Below are positions 1 to 7,969 of a stretch of DNA of 64,000 nt, in pieces. The DNA comes from Pontibacillus yanchengensis (GTDB taxonomy: Bacteria > Bacillota > Bacilli > Bacillales > BH030062): the NCBI RefSeq assembly GCF_009856295.1, contig NZ_WMEU01000001.1, positions 1,426,001 through 1,490,000 of the forward strand, given 5' to 3'. Made by a program: the position numbers and the translations under genes. Numbering within the stretch: position 1 is the first letter of the stretch; every line of letters begins with the position of its first letter. The notes under the pieces were generated by a model. The model was not told the origin of the DNA. It did not search any database and saw only the letters and a program-made list of their open reading frames with translations.

Positions 1-921
1 TCCATAGAAAGCAGATACGAACATTGTAAGGAATAAGCTACACAGAATAATTGCTATCCCTATCTTCCAAGAAAATGCAGGAATGCTATCTGTAAAGCCA
101 ATCATTACGAAAAATAGAATACCACTTAAGGTAATAGCAAGAAACCACTTCACTGACTTGATTATATAATCATGTAAGTCTGTAATGTTGAATGAGCGTA
201 ACCTTAACGTCATATTTTTATTCTTCATACGAGTATCAGCAAGGTGATAGATCATACTGAATAAAAATAGAAACGTAATCATGACTGATATCATGCCATG
301 TAATTCCCAACCTAAGCTAGTGCCAGCTGGTATCAGTTCGGTTTCAAATGCCTTATTTCTAGATAATGCGAATAGGGTGAACGTTACAATCAATTGCTGC
401 AGCTTCCCGTTCCGCTTCTCTTCTGGTAGAGATTTAATATGTAAGTCATATACAGTATTCACAGCACTTTGAGAAGCAGATATATAGTTAGCGCCACTCT
501 CTAGTAACACATTGACCAACGTGGACTGAAGAGGTTGTTGTTGATTCGTTACGATTTTGATGGGATCATTTTCACCTCTTCGAAGGCTTTGCGTAAACCC
601 TTCAGGGATTTCAATAATTGCAGTAATTTCTTCGTTAGAAAACAATTCATTTGCTTTGGATCTATCCATTGGCCTCAAATTCATAGCTGCTTTCATTCTT
701 CCATCATCAGCTAACTGATTAACAAGCGATTTCGTCTCAAATGTTTGATCTTGATCAACAACAGCAGTCTGAATTAGCTGTTCTTCATTTTGAAACAACG
801 AAAAAACTACCGAGAACATCATACCCAATACAATTATTGGTAATAGAAAAGATAAAAAAAGAGGGGCAGGCCTTCGAATGGTCGCCCTCATCTCATATTT
901 CCATAGCGAGAACACATTCAT
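1..921 (-). CDS. ABC-2 type transporter permease (partial, C-terminus outside window)
   Basis: The frame is open from an ATG at 919-921 to the window edge, giving 307 residues with no stop, so the C-terminal part is missing. A GGAGGT lies 9 nt upstream; a TTG directly before the ATG is an alternative start. The N-terminus (MNVFSLWKYEMRATIRRP) is followed by one hydrophobic segment at about residues 20-40, then a long soluble extracytoplasmic stretch of about 170 residues, then hydrophobic segments near the window edge. This is the layout of ABC-2/YhgE-like export permeases. The exported substrate cannot be deduced. It lies 38 bp downstream of the exported DUF6583-like gene on the same strand and is probably in the same transcript. 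An ATPase partner would have to lie beyond the edge. Confidence 0.75.
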   Translation of the reverse strand, partial: MNVFSLWKYEMRATIRRPAPLFLSFLLPIIVLGMMFSVVFSLFQNEEQLIQTAVVDQDQTFETKSLVNQLADDGRMKAAMNLRPMDRSKANELFSNEEITAIIEIPEGFTQSLRRGENDPIKIVTNQQQPLQSTLVNVLLESGANYISASQSAVNTVYDLHIKSLPEEKRNGKLQQLIVTFTLFALSRNKAFETELIPAGTSLGWELHGMISVMITFLFLFSMIYHLADTRMKNKNMTLRLRSFNITDLHDYIIKSVKWFLAITLSGILFFVMIGFTDSIPAFSWKIGIAIILCSLFLTMFVSAFYG

Positions 922-959
922 CAAGCTGCCACCTCCATATCATAAATCGTTCATACGAA

Positions 960-2573
960 TTAGAATCCGCCTAGGCCTCCTAGACCGCCCATGAAGTTTC
1001 CAATATATTGTTGCAGATTCATTTGGATTTCTTTACTGATTTGCTCAAGTTCTTGATCTGATTTTTCCATCACTTGTACAGCTTCCTTCCCTTCCACAGT
1101 TGGGAAACTTACGTCGTTTGTGAAGGAAACATCTTGTTCTAAATGAAATTCAACATGGGCTTTTGTATTCCCCATTGCAGGATCATTCATAGCAATATCA
1201 AGTTCAAGGTCACTTTTTTGTGTATATTGGTTGTTATCTTCTTTTGTTGTTTTCGATTTGAACGTACCACTAATACCAGGCACTGGTTGATTCCCAAGCT
1301 TACTTCCTTCAAGCTGAAGTTCAAAGTCTGTATTGGAGCTTGTTTCTGTGTAGTCTGTATTTAATAGTAAATTCGCTTTCAAATCCTCTTGCTGATCTTT
1401 GTAATCTAAGCCAATATTGTAGTCTACATGCAGACCATCCTTATTTGGCTTTCCATCTTCTTTGTAACTGATTTTAAGCTTACTATCTTCAGACTCAGGA
1501 ATAAAGGTAACGTTGGCTGATGCTGTATAGCGATTCTTCGCTTCTTTATTATAGTCGCTTGAAATAGCAACATTTACAGCGTCTTCATCATTAGGTTTTA
1601 TATCCATGGTCCATGTTTCATGTGCAACAATATCATCTTTAATATAGGCTTCAATTGTAATACCATTTGGAAGCTTGACTTGATCTACATTTTGAATAGC
1701 AGTCTCAAGATTTTCTTGTAAAGTTTCTTGTTCACCTGCTGCCATCCCCTGAAGTTTCATTTGCTGATCAAGAACATCCCATATCCGCTCGTCGTTCTTA
1801 AGCTTTTCCATTAATGTTTTCATCATAGCTTGTGCTTTTTCTTCACTAATGTCAATTGTTACCTTGTCATATTTCGCTTCCTCATAGGAAACACCTTTTG
1901 ATAGAGAGAACTGATCTTGGTCAAAATGTTTCCCTAATGCCTTCACATATTCTTCAGCCATCTCTTTCATCTCATCTGCAGTAAATGCTGCACTGTTAGA
2001 CTGTACAAAGTTAGGAATTTCCGTTAACCCCTGTGTGGGTTGATTCATTCGTTCCATGAAAGCCCCAAGTTCATCATTTTTTAATGCAAAATATTTACCA
2101 TATAGAAATGGTGCTTTTACAGCTGTCTTTTCTTCATTTTGATAAAAGCTCCCCTGCGCAAGACTATTCCCCTGTAACAGAACATCAAGACTACCAGACA
2201 TTTCACTAGTCTCAGGATCTACCTTTGACGTCATCTTTAATTCTAATGTTGATAAAATACCTTGTATCATAGCCAATTGTGGAACTGCTTGATTTAATTG
2301 TCCACCTTGAGCATTAACATTCATTTTTAAAGAAGCATCTGTTTTGTATGCTTCTTGTAGCATACGTTCTTGTAGTGCTAACGTATGTTGATTGTATTGT
2401 TCCATACGTTCCCAATGTTCTTCCATCGTATTTTTCTCTGCTGTTACGTAAAGAGCCATAGGATTATTTTCTTTTAGCACACCATAAGCAGTGGCACCAA
2501 AACCGACTACGACGATGATTGATAAAACCACGACTAGCCATTTGCTTATTCCTTTTTTCTTATGTTGGCTCAT
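960..2573 (-). CDS. Membrane-anchored exported protein, DUF6583-like
   Basis: The 537-residue protein starts MSQHKKKGISKWLVVVLS, a short basic cytoplasmic tail followed by one membrane segment (about residues 10-30). The rest is a long hydrophilic extracytoplasmic region rich in beta-strand-like alternation and Glu/Asp/Lys. The C-terminus is a Gly-rich tail (GGLGGLGGF). The frame continues 19 codons upstream, but GGGGAGAG sits just before the internal ATG at 2571-2573, so that start is chosen. Related Bacillaceae proteins are, from memory, annotated DUF6583; no function is known to me. The ABC-2 permease begins 38 bp downstream, suggesting a joint export or envelope role. A TATAAT hexamer lies upstream at about 2663. 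Confidence 0.6.
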   Translation of the reverse strand: MSQHKKKGISKWLVVVLSIIVVVGFGATAYGVLKENNPMALYVTAEKNTMEEHWERMEQYNQHTLALQERMLQEAYKTDASLKMNVNAQGGQLNQAVPQLAMIQGILSTLELKMTSKVDPETSEMSGSLDVLLQGNSLAQGSFYQNEEKTAVKAPFLYGKYFALKNDELGAFMERMNQPTQGLTEIPNFVQSNSAAFTADEMKEMAEEYVKALGKHFDQDQFSLSKGVSYEEAKYDKVTIDISEEKAQAMMKTLMEKLKNDERIWDVLDQQMKLQGMAAGEQETLQENLETAIQNVDQVKLPNGITIEAYIKDDIVAHETWTMDIKPNDEDAVNVAISSDYNKEAKNRYTASANVTFIPESEDSKLKISYKEDGKPNKDGLHVDYNIGLDYKDQQEDLKANLLLNTDYTETSSNTDFELQLEGSKLGNQPVPGISGTFKSKTTKEDNNQYTQKSDLELDIAMNDPAMGNTKAHVEFHLEQDVSFTNDVSFPTVEGKEAVQVMEKSDQELEQISKEIQMNLQQYIGNFMGGLGGLGGF

Positions 2574-2932
2574 GTCTCTCTCCCCTTCTAATAAATAAAA
2601 AATCCGTTCTCCCCCCACTAGGAGATTCAATAGTTCATAGATAATTCTAAGACCTTACTTATTATACTATCTTGTAATGTTTTCGAAAACCTTTTGTAAC
2701 ATAAAAGTCATAAACTCTTAACTTTTTTTTAATATATTTTAAAAGTCATGAAGTTATCTAGACTTGCGTTCGAGCACTTCGAGTTGAAGAATAAGCCTTC
2801 CTGTCACAACTAGCGTGTAGTAACAAATATTTCATAATTCATATAAAGGTATAAATCCCGTTTTCTCTCCCTAGTTTAGAATTATATATCTAAAAAATGC
2901 CTTCAAACGAGGATACATTTGAAGGCATGTTC
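2574..2932. other. Intergenic gap, no gene seen
   Basis: AT-rich stretch between the DUF1499 gene and the exported-protein gene. It contains the 5' region of the latter, including a TATAAT on the minus strand near 2663 and a perfect 12-nt palindrome GTTTTCGAAAAC near 2679-2690, and the terminator of the DUF1499 gene at its right end. No open frame with a ribosome binding site was seen. Confidence 0.5.
2892..2927 (-). terminator. Intrinsic terminator of the DUF1499 gene
   Basis: Perfect 10-bp stem (TGCCTTCAAA / TTTGAAGGCA) with a 10-nt loop. On the minus strand it is followed by a run of six T. Confidence 0.8.
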
Positions 2933-3313
2933 TTATAACTTATTATATGACTCTGCTATATCATTCATTCGACTTCGATTTTTTCCTAAGTCAGAATAAC
3001 CTGTTCGAGAGGCAGAACGAAAATGGATATTCTGTTCTTCTTCATTTAAGTAAAATTCTACATCATCCGTGAACTTAAGCCACTTGGTAGTAAAGGTAGC
3101 ATGAATATAGTCCCCACGCTCTGTAACAATTTGAGCTTTGGGATATTCCTCTATGATTCTTTTCAGCTTGTCTTTTGTAGATTGTTTATCACCTTTAAAA
3201 GCTAATGCTTCCATATGCTTGGACTCATCTTCCGCTTGAGTGGATACACAATTTGGTGAACTCGGACAAGGAGCTAACTTCGCATCACGAACCCCTATGT
3301 TTTGCCTAGCCAT
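2933..3313 (-). CDS. DUF1499 domain protein
   Basis: The 126-residue soluble protein begins MARQNIGVRDAKLAPCPSSPN. The 'LAPCPSSPNCVST' segment near the N-terminus and the late 'D.VEF.L......H.RSASR.GYSDLG.NR.R' block are the hallmarks of DUF1499, a family of unknown function. The frame extends five codons upstream, but GGAGGG 7 nt before the ATG at 3311-3313 fixes this start. It is monocistronic, with its own terminator downstream. No signal peptide is visible. Confidence 0.8.
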   Translation of the reverse strand: MARQNIGVRDAKLAPCPSSPNCVSTQAEDESKHMEALAFKGDKQSTKDKLKRIIEEYPKAQIVTERGDYIHATFTTKWLKFTDDVEFYLNEEEQNIHFRSASRTGYSDLGKNRSRMNDIAESYNKL

Positions 3314-3401
3314 TTTACATCCCTCCATTTCTTCATATTGTAACGAAAGAACTAAAGGATTGCACTTTTGGATATCTAACCTAGTTTATATAATACACAT
3401 T

Positions 3402-3440
3402 AAAACCCTTTCTCTGAATCTGAGACAGAAAAAGGGTTTT
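3402..3440 (-). terminator. Terminator downstream of rsgI
   Basis: AAAACCCTTT pairs with AAAGGGTTTT across a loop of about 18 nt. The T-tract is short, so it may work in both directions. Confidence 0.6.
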
Positions 3441-3460
3441 AATTAATATTCGTATAATAG

Positions 3461-4819
3461 TTATTGTTTGTTCTTTTTATTAGAATTTTTATGTTGTTTT
3501 TGCATGTTTTTGTTCCTATCTTTGTTCTTCCTTTTGTTGTTGTTTGGTTTATCTTTTCCTCTATTGTCATTCCATTTCTTATCTTTCTCTTGTTTGATTT
3601 TCAGTTCTTTCTGGGATCGTTTCGAATTATTTTGTTGTTTCATCTCTTTTTTTTTATTTGGTTGATTGTTTTTTTGTTTCGTTTGTAAAAAATCAGCCTC
3701 TTCCTCCATTCGCTTGCGAAGAAGCGAACGGAATTCGTCAATGTTGCCAGATTCCTTGACCTTCTTTGCTATACCAGGAGGAAGAGCATTGAGTATATTA
3801 TCATCTTGTATGTCTATTTTTTTTGCTATGCCAGGTGGGAGTTTATCCAATAATTGTTCTGCTGAGTATGAAACAGCCTTATTCTTCTTAGCATTGTGCT
3901 GTTTATTTTCTTTAGCTGAAGTATTGGTATCCACTTCACTGGTTTCTGGTTGTTCGTTTTCTCCCTGTGTATCTTCTTTAGATTCCGGGTTTTCTGGAGT
4001 AGGATTTTGTTTAGAACCTGAATCTGACTGTTCTTGTGTAGAATTTTGTTTATTTTGGCCATTAGGATCTTTGGAACCATTATAAAATGATTGAATAATT
4101 TCTTGTTCCTTTTTATTCACATTAGATGATGTAGATACAGTGTTCGTTGTTCCCTCTGTAGGTTGCATGACTGATTGAGCATACAACTCATTCATCGATT
4201 TCTTTTCTTCTTGAGCTTGCTTTCGGATTTCTTTAGGTACTTCAAACGTGGCAATAGTCACGGCTTGAGGATTTGTTTGCAAGTATTCATCAATACTATT
4301 TGTAATTCCTTTTCCTTGACTGCTGTTTCCATCATAGCTTACACCAATCATGACTTGGTTCTTTTGATTCATTAAGCCAGCTTCCTGTCCTTTTTGAATA
4401 ATGGTGACAGTTACTTTTTCCACGGCCTTGTTTTTCCAGTCTGACAGTGTTTCGAGAAATGAACCCGCATCGTCATTTAATGCTGTCATATCAATGACTT
4501 TCATTTTATGATTGACTTTCAACTCTAAACTAGGGTTCATATCAATATTTACATAAGCATAAGCTTGGTTGGAATCATACCACGAATATAACGGTAGGAT
4601 GGCAATTAGTAATGCCGTTACCATAGCAATAAAACGTACATTAAGTTTTAGATTCCTAGGAAAAAAACCAAACAGTTTGTTTTTTTCTGGTAAAGGTTCG
4701 AATTGTACTTCGTCTCCCGGTATATTTCCAGTCAGTGGTTTTGCTTTATGGAACGTGCCATCTCTACCCATAACGACGGAATACCGACGATGTTGCTCCA
4801 TGATGATTCCTTTTCTCAA
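3461..4819 (-). CDS. rsgI: Anti-sigma factor RsgI (SigI antagonist)
   Basis: The 452-residue bitopic membrane protein has an N-terminal cytoplasmic anti-sigma domain (residues 1-55, starting MRKGIIMEQHRRYSVVMGRD), one membrane segment at about 61-80, and an extracytoplasmic domain containing 'AYAYVNIDMNPSLEL', which is conserved in RsgI. Two PPGIAKK repeats lie near residues 328-352. The C-terminal 80 residues are an extremely basic, Lys/Asn/Gln-rich low-complexity tail. The TTG start overlaps the sigI stop by 4 nt (TTGA), indicating translational coupling; the internal ATG at residue 7 is less likely because the RsgI family begins at this MR.GII segment. RsgI holds SigI inactive at the membrane. 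Confidence 0.9.
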   Translation of the reverse strand: MRKGIIMEQHRRYSVVMGRDGTFHKAKPLTGNIPGDEVQFEPLPEKNKLFGFFPRNLKLNVRFIAMVTALLIAILPLYSWYDSNQAYAYVNIDMNPSLELKVNHKMKVIDMTALNDDAGSFLETLSDWKNKAVEKVTVTIIQKGQEAGLMNQKNQVMIGVSYDGNSSQGKGITNSIDEYLQTNPQAVTIATFEVPKEIRKQAQEEKKSMNELYAQSVMQPTEGTTNTVSTSSNVNKKEQEIIQSFYNGSKDPNGQNKQNSTQEQSDSGSKQNPTPENPESKEDTQGENEQPETSEVDTNTSAKENKQHNAKKNKAVSYSAEQLLDKLPPGIAKKIDIQDDNILNALPPGIAKKVKESGNIDEFRSLLRKRMEEEADFLQTKQKNNQPNKKKEMKQQNNSKRSQKELKIKQEKDKKWNDNRGKDKPNNNKRKNKDRNKNMQKQHKNSNKKNKQ

Positions 4820-5556
4820 AGGCCCACCCCCCTAATATAATCTTTCAAGTAGACGTAATCTTCATGCAAAATGATGAAAATGGCTAAGATGAATTTACGA
4901 TTACGTTCTAAGGTTTTTTTACTTACCTCTACTTTGTCAGCCAAAAGTTTCATAGGAAGTTTACGCTTCTCTAGAACAAAGTCCCTAAGTTGTTCATCGT
5001 TGTAAATCGTGCGAGCTACTTTGATAGCTGACTCCCGAGCATCTCTATGCTTGGGGGACACAGTAGTAAGCTCTTCAAAAGACAATTTATACGTTTTCAA
5101 CTTCTCTGTAAAATCATGAATTTCAATGCGTCTATACCAGCTTTCAGTTTCAAGGTCATAACGATCTCTAGCTGCTTTAACCTCTTGCGGATTTTCCATT
5201 TGTTCCTCGTCATCATATTCTTGATCAATCGAGGCAACCACTGGGTTATTCTGATCATTTCGTATATAATCAATAACTTTCCGCTTTACTACAAGCTTGG
5301 CGAAAGAGAGAAAAGAGCTTCCTTTCTCTCTTGAATAAGATTGGATAGCTTCATGAAAAGCCATCAAACCTATACTGAATTCATCGTCTTTTGAAGGGTC
5401 GATATATCGTTTGCAAACTTCAGAGACACTTTTGGCGATAAAAGGTTGATATTGCTTCAGGAGATGATTTTGTGCATCCTCATCGCCATCCTGTGCAAGG
5501 GTGACGAGTTCTTCGAGGCTATCATCTCCGTCTTTTTTTAACAGACGTCTGATCAA
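4816..5556 (-). CDS. sigI: RNA polymerase sigma factor SigI
   Basis: The 246-residue protein matches the sigma-I family. Region 2 appears as 'DEFSIGLMAFHEAIQSYSREKG' (split here: DEFSIGLMAFHEAI then QSYSREKG) followed by 'FLSFAKLVVKRKVIDYIR', with a C-terminal helix-turn-helix-like block 'MKLLADKVEVSKKTLERNRK'. In Bacillus it directs heat and envelope stress genes. The start is TTG (5554-5556), with GGAGGT 8 nt upstream. It is translationally coupled to rsgI. SigI usually transcribes its own operon from an ACCCCC/CGAA-type promoter; see the note on the AACCCCC motif at 5694-5700. Confidence 0.93.
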   Translation of the reverse strand: MIRRLLKKDGDDSLEELVTLAQDGDEDAQNHLLKQYQPFIAKSVSEVCKRYIDPSKDDEFSIGLMAFHEAIQSYSREKGSSFLSFAKLVVKRKVIDYIRNDQNNPVVASIDQEYDDEEQMENPQEVKAARDRYDLETESWYRRIEIHDFTEKLKTYKLSFEELTTVSPKHRDARESAIKVARTIYNDEQLRDFVLEKRKLPMKLLADKVEVSKKTLERNRKFILAIFIILHEDYVYLKDYIRGVGL

Positions 5557-5693
5557 CCTTTATCACCTCCAGCTATTTATAATTTTCGGTTTATTTGATT
5601 TATTTTTGGGTGGTGACCTTTACTTTTTTTCATTTTTGTTACAAAAAGATTTCACCCATTGTCATATTCAATACATGTTTTTCCTATCATGGC

Positions 5694-5700
5694 GGGGGTT
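5694..5700 (-). promoter_or_regulatory. Possible SigI -35-like element (AACCCCC)
   Basis: AACCCCC on the minus strand, about 140 bp upstream of sigI, resembles the reported SigI -35 element (ACCCCC). I do not find a CGAA -10 at the expected spacing, so this is only a weak candidate. Confidence 0.2.
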
Positions 5701-5864
5701 GAGCCACTTTCAATATGGGTATCATACAACATATAAAAGGTATTATCTACCGTTTTTTTCATCCATTTATTAACATCGTCCTGAAATCACACGACACCAA
5801 GGAATAGAAAGGCATCAATTTATATCATTTCTTTTCTTCTTAATTCCTATTAGAATTTCTTTAC

Positions 5865-6130
5865 AAAAGGAACAAAAGTTCAGGGCACCCGATTAGCGAC
5901 GTGCATGCTGCGGCCCACACGACGTGGGTTGGTTCGATGTTTCTGCGTGACGCAGCGATTTTAATCGAACTTCCCTTGATTCCGTATGAGATAAAGGAAA
6001 CACGAAGAGTGGTAGCGATTCGATGTTGACTTATCGTAAGGAGGTGCAGGAAGTTTGCTAGGCGCTGGGCGCTGGAGCTGGACGTGGCCTCTATAACATA
6101 CTTAGTTATGCACAAGCCAACATTTTTATA
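5865..6130 (+). repeat. R1 repeat copy a (full length)
   Basis: Intergenic repeat of about 260 bp with nested palindromes: CCCACACGACGTGGG, CTGCGTGACGCAG, and an outer pair formed by the AGCGACG and GCTGGGCGCTGG regions. It shares long stretches with 60868-61125 (CACGAAGA...GATTCGATGTTGACT, TCGTAAGGAGGTGCAGGAAGT, AAGCCAACATTTT) and with shorter copies at 11895, 33695 and 62338. An 84-codon open frame inside it has no ribosome binding site and is not a gene. Confidence 0.75.
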
Positions 6131-6144
6131 ATTTCCTAGAAAGT

Positions 6145-6179
6145 AAAAAACTACCTATCTTACGGTAAACGGTAGTTTT
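6145..6179 (-). terminator. Terminator of the HtrA-like gene
   Basis: AAAACTACC / GGTAGTTTT stem with a 15-nt loop, followed by a T-tract on the minus strand. Confidence 0.7.
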
Positions 6180-6260
6180 ACACTTTATATCTATTCGTTA
6201 CATTACAGGGGAGTCTGTCGTCTGGAGTTGAAAAATTTTCTAATATACTCATCTTTTCAC

Positions 6261-7106
6261 TCATTGGTCCGGAGTTTGACTTTCCTCTAGATTTTCTATT
6301 TTATGGTGGTAATACGAAATTGGAATGGCCAAGCCAACCTTGCCATGTTGCTCCCGTTTAATTGTAGCAAACACAACAGCTATAACTTCACCTTCCATAT
6401 TAATCACTGGGCTCCCGCTATTCCCATGATAAATCGGAGCATCGAGCATTAGAACATCCTCTTCCCAATCATCTAAACGCGTATAGCCAATTACTTCACC
6501 TTCATTCGCGATTCCTGTAAAACGAAGTGGATTGCCTATAAAGTGCACATGCTCTCTTTCCTTAAATGATGTTTCCTCAGCTAAAGGTAATGATGGAAGG
6601 TCTTCTACTTTTTTCCCATCTACCCGCCTAGCTTTCAACAAAGCTAAATCCACACTTTCAAATTCAGCTACCACTTCTCCTTGGAAGAGCCCTTCTTCTG
6701 GATAGGCTAATGATATCTTTTCCCCATTATCAATCACATGGTGGTTCGTTATGATATAGCCATCTTCTGATATGGAGAATCCTGTACCTTTTGACTTTCC
6801 TGATTCAACAACAACGATGGATCTTTGATAGGTGTTGATATCTGAATTAGTCGATAATTGAGCAGATTTAAAGAGGAAATCAACAGCAGGTAAGGAAAAA
6901 GTCTTCGGTATAATGGCGATAACATTGATAAACATCATAATGGCAATTAACCAAAACGCCCATTTGGGAAAGACGGGTCCTTTTTTCTCTGGTTTAGGCT
7001 TACGACGCTCTTCCTCTAGTAACTCAAATAATTCCTCATCTTCGAACTCTTCATATAAATCATCATCTATTATATCTGGGTTTTGATTGTTTCGATCTTC
7101 ACTCAT
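6261..7106 (-). CDS. Membrane-anchored HtrA-like serine protease without PDZ domain
   Basis: The 281-residue protein has a very acidic cytoplasmic N-terminus (residues 1-35), a basic stretch, one membrane segment at about 48-68, and a trypsin-like domain outside the membrane. The catalytic triad is readable: His123 in TNHHV, Asp153 in SVDLALL, Ser230 in GNSGSP. The domain ends near residue 270 with only about 10 more residues, so the PDZ domain of classical HtrA/DegP is absent. A role in envelope protein quality control is inferred from the family. AAAGGGAG lies 8 nt before the ATG. The gene is monocistronic, with a terminator downstream. Confidence 0.85.
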   Translation of the reverse strand: MSEDRNNQNPDIIDDDLYEEFEDEELFELLEEERRKPKPEKKGPVFPKWAFWLIAIMMFINVIAIIPKTFSLPAVDFLFKSAQLSTNSDINTYQRSIVVVESGKSKGTGFSISEDGYIITNHHVIDNGEKISLAYPEEGLFQGEVVAEFESVDLALLKARRVDGKKVEDLPSLPLAEETSFKEREHVHFIGNPLRFTGIANEGEVIGYTRLDDWEEDVLMLDAPIYHGNSGSPVINMEGEVIAVVFATIKREQHGKVGLAIPISYYHHKIENLEESQTPDQ

Positions 7107-7220
7107 AGCAAACTCCCTTTACGTTAAATGACATAAGATAGGGCATCACATATTTTTCATTTTACCACCTTTGTTTCAAATGTGAGAAATTTGTTGGCTG
7201 TTAGATGCAAGAGATATTCC

Positions 7221-7877
7221 ATAATAGCCCCATTATCTTGAAGACCTGGATTCGAGATATATTCAAGAGGTGATCGGTCCGATACTTGAAAAGTGGAAGG
7301 GGGGGATTACGGTGAAACAACTCGCTTTCCTCGGGCGAGCTTGTGAGCCTTCTCAGTCGCTTTGCTCCCTCCGGGGTCTCACCAACCTCTTTCTCCCGCG
7401 GGAGTCTCGTAGGTCCCCTTCACCCCCAACCTGGTAATGGCTATCGGACTCGCAGCCAAATGTTGTATGTCTGGGTAGATTATAAGGACAAATAAAACTT
7501 TATTTTTTACAAACAGCGAACTAATGTCCATTAGCTTTCTTGCCACAGAATTTTTTGTTATGAACCAATTGTGATACTAGAACTTACTAGGGTGTAGACC
7601 ATCAGAAGATATTCAAATATCTCAACCTCTCTAAGTTCGCTATGTTTCCGTTGCTCCCAATACTAGCAAAGGTGGCCGTGGAACAAGGAGACTCCCGCCG
7701 GAGAAAGAGGTAGGCAAGACCCCACAGAGCCCCGATTTTTGGGCTCGAGGAGGCTTGCCAGCTCGCCGGCAGGACGCGAGTTGTTCCACGGCCACCTTTA
7801 TTCTAACTAAATCTACGGAAACATCGCTCCTTCGGGATTACCAAATTTATCTCGATTTCAAGTATTCCAGATTATTC
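7221..7877 (+). repeat. R2 repeat copy A (about 660 bp, longest copy)
   Basis: Non-coding element filling the gap between the protease gene and bmrD. Its ends are imperfect inverted repeats: ATTATCTTGAAGACCTGGAT near 7232, and the reverse complement of ATAATCTGGAATACTTGAAA near 7875. Inside are two GC-rich hairpin modules, one around 7310-7430 (CGCTTTCC...GCGGGAGTCTC, flanked by CCCCC/GGGGG) and one around 7665-7800 (GGTGGCCGTGGAACAA...TTGTTCCACGGCCACC). About 320 bp (7490-7810) recur almost unchanged in inverse orientation at 18700-19020. Confidence 0.8.
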
Positions 7878-7932
7878 CTCTTATGCTGAATAGCTTCTCT
7901 CTTCCAGTTATTTTTCATAATCCTTCTAACCT

Positions 7933-7967
7933 AAAAAAAGATAGATGCATACCGCATCTATCTTTTT
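7933..7967 (-). terminator. Terminator of bmrD
   Basis: Perfect stem GATAGATGC / GCATCTATC with a 5-nt loop, flanked by A-run and T-run, so it can function in both directions. Confidence 0.85.
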
Positions 7968-7969
7968 TG

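Noticed and set aside
3464..4085. Three plus-strand open frames opposite rsgI
   Set aside because: They are antisense shadows of the Lys/Asn/Gln-rich rsgI tail, have no ribosome binding sites, and read as Phe/Leu-rich low-complexity sequence.
5694..5700. Complete SigI-dependent autoregulatory promoter
   Set aside because: Only the ACCCCC-like part is present; CGAA is not found at the expected spacing, so no promoter is claimed.
5861..6115. 84-codon minus-strand frame
   Set aside because: It lies inside R1 copy a, has no ribosome binding site, and is disrupted in other R1 copies.
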